From the NCBI RefSeq assembly GCF_005405925.1, contig NZ_BJHV01000001.1:10230001-10294000 (forward strand): a stretch of DNA of 64,000 nucleotides, given 5' to 3'. Both the position numbers and the translations under genes were made by a program. The notes under the pieces are model-generated. The model was given only the letters and a program-made list of their open reading frames with translations. It was not told the origin of the DNA and ran no database searches. Source of the stretch: Streptomyces antimycoticus. GTDB taxonomy: Bacteria; Actinomycetota; Actinomycetes; Streptomycetales; Streptomycetaceae. Positions 62,333 through 64,000 of this stretch are shown here, in pieces. The first letter of the stretch is position 1. The number at the start of each line of letters is the position of its first letter.

Positions 62333-63292
62333 TCAGACGGCGGTTGCCGTGGTCGCGAGCATGTCGAGGGAGGTCTGCCACAGGCGGGCCGCGTGGCGAG
62401 CGTCCAGTGCGTGGGCGGCCACTCCGCGCCGGACACCGGGCTGATGGGGTCCGGCCTCGTTGCAGTCCTCGAAGTACCGGCCGGTCACGCCCTCGGTCAG
62501 CGGGGAGGCGGCGAGCAGTACGGAGGTCGCGGCCCCCTGCTCGATGTTCTTCCAGGACACGTCGGTGCTGGTGGGGTCGAACGAGGCGGGGCTGTGGGAG
62601 ATGTCCCCGATGTGGCGGCCGAGCCGGGTGCTTGTGATACGGCCGGGGTTGAGGGCGTTGACGGCGATCAAGTCCGATGCCCAGCGGCGGCTCGCCTCGA
62701 CGGCGAACAGCACATTGGCGGTCTTGGACTGGCTGTAGGCCGCCCACGGGTCGTAGGGGTGTCGCTCGAAGTTGATGTCGTCGAAGAGCACCTCGCCGTT
62801 GACGTGGCCGACCGAGCTGACCGCGACCACACGTGCGCCACGGGCCGCCGCCAGGGCGCCGTGCAGACCGGTGGCGAGGGCGAAGTGGCCGAGGTGATTG
62901 GTGGCGAACTGCGTCTCCCAGCCCTCCTTCGTCCGCTGAAGTGGAGAGGCCATCACACCGGCGTTGAGGACCAGGATGTGCAGCGGTCCACGCCAAGCAT
63001 CGACGAAGGCGCGTACCGAGCTCTGGTCGGCGAGGTCGAGCATCGTGGCGTGCACCGTTCCCGGGCCGCTCGCCGGGCAGATCTCCTCGGCGGCCCGCCC
63101 GCCCGCCGCCAGGTCGCGGACGCCGATGGTGACCTCGGCACCGGCGGCGGCCAGGACGCGTGCGCTTTCGCGTCCGATGCCGGAGGCCGCTCCGGTGACG
63201 AGGGCGCGCTTGCCGGTGAGGTCGACGCGGTCCAGGACCTCGGCAGCGGTGGTCCGGGCCCCGAAGGGGGTGGTGATGAGGTGGTCGGTCAT
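62333..63292 (-). CDS. SDR-family oxidoreductase, retinol-dehydrogenase-like
   Basis: A 319-residue SDR. TGAASGIGRES near residue 33 is the cofactor motif, LNAGVMASP follows, the catalytic Ser is in VAVSSVGHVNG, and YSQSKTAN holds Tyr and Lys. An extended C-terminal region after residue 240 and the sequence FDDINFERHPYDPWAAY place it in the retinol-dehydrogenase/WW-oxidoreductase-like group. It diverges from a TetR gene, with two matched operators between, and so is very likely that regulator's target. The substrate is probably a hydrophobic alcohol or ketone. Confidence 0.92.
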   Translation of the reverse strand: MTDHLITTPFGARTTAAEVLDRVDLTGKRALVTGAASGIGRESARVLAAAGAEVTIGVRDLAAGGRAAEEICPASGPGTVHATMLDLADQSSVRAFVDAWRGPLHILVLNAGVMASPLQRTKEGWETQFATNHLGHFALATGLHGALAAARGARVVAVSSVGHVNGEVLFDDINFERHPYDPWAAYSQSKTANVLFAVEASRRWASDLIAVNALNPGRITSTRLGRHIGDISHSPASFDPTSTDVSWKNIEQGAATSVLLAASPLTEGVTGRYFEDCNEAGPHQPGVRRGVAAHALDARHAARLWQTSLDMLATTATAV

Positions 63293-63372
63293 GACGCGCT
63301 CCAGGAGATGGTGACATGGGGGCGAGCGCGCGGCCGGTGGCGCGATGGCGGTGGGCCGTCGTACGCTCGTAT

Positions 63373-63388
63373 CCGGAACGGGTTCCGG
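63373..63388. promoter_or_regulatory. TetR operator 1
   Basis: CCGGAAC-GG-GTTCCGG, a perfect dyad with 7-base arms. Its centre is 35 bases from that of operator 2. Both lie between the divergent SDR and TetR genes. Confidence 0.75.
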
Positions 63389-63408
63389 TTCGCTTTCTCG
63401 ACACTAAG

Positions 63409-63422
63409 CGGAACCAGTTCCG
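63409..63422. promoter_or_regulatory. TetR operator 2
   Basis: CGGAAC-CA-GTTCCG, a perfect dyad with 6-base arms, sharing the arm sequence and 2-base spacing of operator 1. It lies 31 bases before the TetR start. Confidence 0.75.
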
Positions 63423-63452
63423 TTTGCAAGTGGTGGCGAGAGGAGACCCGGA

Positions 63453-64000
63453 TTGACCGGCATCGAGGGGAACGCGGCGCGGCACCGCAGGCCGCTGCGC
63501 GCCGACGCGCAACGCAACGAGGACCGGCTGCTGGAGACGGCGGCGGCCGTCTTCGCCCGTGAGGGATCAGGGGCCTCGGTCAAGGACATCGCCCGCGAGG
63601 CCGGCGTCGGCGTCGGCACCCTCTACCGCCGGTTCCCGTCCAAGGAACTCCTGGTCGAGGCGGTCTACCGGCAAGAAGTGCGGCGCCTGTGCGAGGCGGC
63701 GCCGCACCTCGCCGCCACGCTGCCACCGGTGGACGCGCTGCGGACCTGGATGGAGCGTTTCATTGACTTCATGGCCGCCAAGAGCGGGATGGCGGATGCG
63801 CTGAGAGTGGTGCTGACCGACGACAGCGAGCGGCTGCAGACCCGGACCCTGCTGGCCGAGGCGATCGACCACCTGCTGTCGTCCGGGGAGGGCCGGTCGG
63901 CGGCGCGGCCGGAGGTCGACGCCCAGGACGTGCTGATGGCGCTCGGCGGGATCAGCCTCATGGCCGCCGGCGAGGATCAGCGTGACCTGGCCACCCGGCT
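63453..64000 (+). CDS. TetR-family regulator, N-terminal and most of ligand domain
   Basis: About 182 codons to the right edge; the C-terminus is outside. TTG at 63453 is chosen because GAGAGGAGA lies six to fourteen bases before it. The TetR helix-turn-helix is clear: RLLETAAAVFAREGSGASVK, IAREAGVGVGTLYRRFPSKE. The ligand domain follows (ALRTWMERFIDFMAAKSGM). It diverges from the retinol-dehydrogenase-like SDR gene and has two copies of one palindrome before it, so it probably represses that gene and itself. Confidence 0.88.
   Translation, partial: MTGIEGNAARHRRPLRADAQRNEDRLLETAAAVFAREGSGASVKDIAREAGVGVGTLYRRFPSKELLVEAVYRQEVRRLCEAAPHLAATLPPVDALRTWMERFIDFMAAKSGMADALRVVLTDDSERLQTRTLLAEAIDHLLSSGEGRSAARPEVDAQDVLMALGGISLMAAGEDQRDLATR

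Noticed and set aside
1..64000. tRNA, rRNA, prophage or classic antiphage genes
   Set aside because: I saw no cloverleaf, rRNA segment, phage structural gene, restriction or toxin-antitoxin family in the translations.

Overview
The window is about 71% GC in feel, with GTG and TTG starts, short overlapping cotranscribed genes, and families typical of the actinomycete genus Streptomyces (Tat-exported carbohydrate enzymes, many one-component regulators, GlxA-type AraC proteins, ROK, IclR, GntR/UTRA). It reads as an accessory part of a Streptomyces chromosome: there are no rRNA or tRNA genes, no core housekeeping operon, many transporter/regulator/catabolic sets and several decayed genes. Species cannot be told from this sequence alone.

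Layout. 1-4.9 kb: end of an EamA-type exporter with its TetR regulator, an isochorismatase-like hydrolase, an MFS exporter, an ArsR-type regulator and a MarR regulator. 5-14.6 kb: a catabolic unit on the minus strand (formaldehyde-activating-enzyme homologue, enolase-superfamily dehydratase/racemase, aldehyde dehydrogenase, beta-hydroxyacid dehydrogenase, Fe-dependent alcohol dehydrogenase) facing an IclR regulator, a second aldehyde dehydrogenase and an MFS importer. 14.6-26.6 kb: GlxA-like regulator with an HD hydrolase, an AsnC regulator, a carboxylesterase, agmatinase, a YdeP-type molybdopterin oxidoreductase, an SRPBCC protein, an MFS carrier and a broken metallophosphoesterase/LamG gene. 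26.6-28.2 kb: a small membrane-protein gene, then about 1.2 kb without genes that holds an imperfect long inverted repeat and several stem-loops. 28.2-30 kb: DoxX, cupin and a divergent LysR. 30-39.5 kb: a polysaccharide-side-chain locus (GH36, ROK, secreted GH27, GH95, SGNH esterase). 39.6-45.7 kb: a spermidine/putrescine-type ABC importer with an FAD amine/amino-acid oxidase and GntR regulator. 45.9-58.1 kb: a broken BBE-like oxidase, two decayed copies of one arabinofuranosidase-like gene flanking a sulfatase, a ROK regulator, a lipoprotein, a peptide/oligosaccharide-type ABC importer without ATPases and a GNAT acetyltransferase. 58.2-64 kb: MarR-controlled drug-export ABC pair, a DUF7919-like protein, a dehydrogenase fragment, two SDRs and a TetR gene cut by the window edge.

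Working together. The strongest functional stories are (i) the five-gene overlapping operon with a Fae homologue, which suggests catabolism of a hydroxylated acid that may release or handle formaldehyde; (ii) the GH36/GH27/GH95/esterase set, which could strip galactose, fucose and acyl groups from a plant polysaccharide; and (iii) the sulfatase/ROK/ABC block, where two AT-rich dyads sharing a 9-base core suggest one ROK repressor controls both sides. Several regulators have clear palindromes next to them, which makes their operators unusually easy to propose. Frame breaks recur, some being single-base losses in G or C runs, so sequence error must be separated from true decay for those genes.
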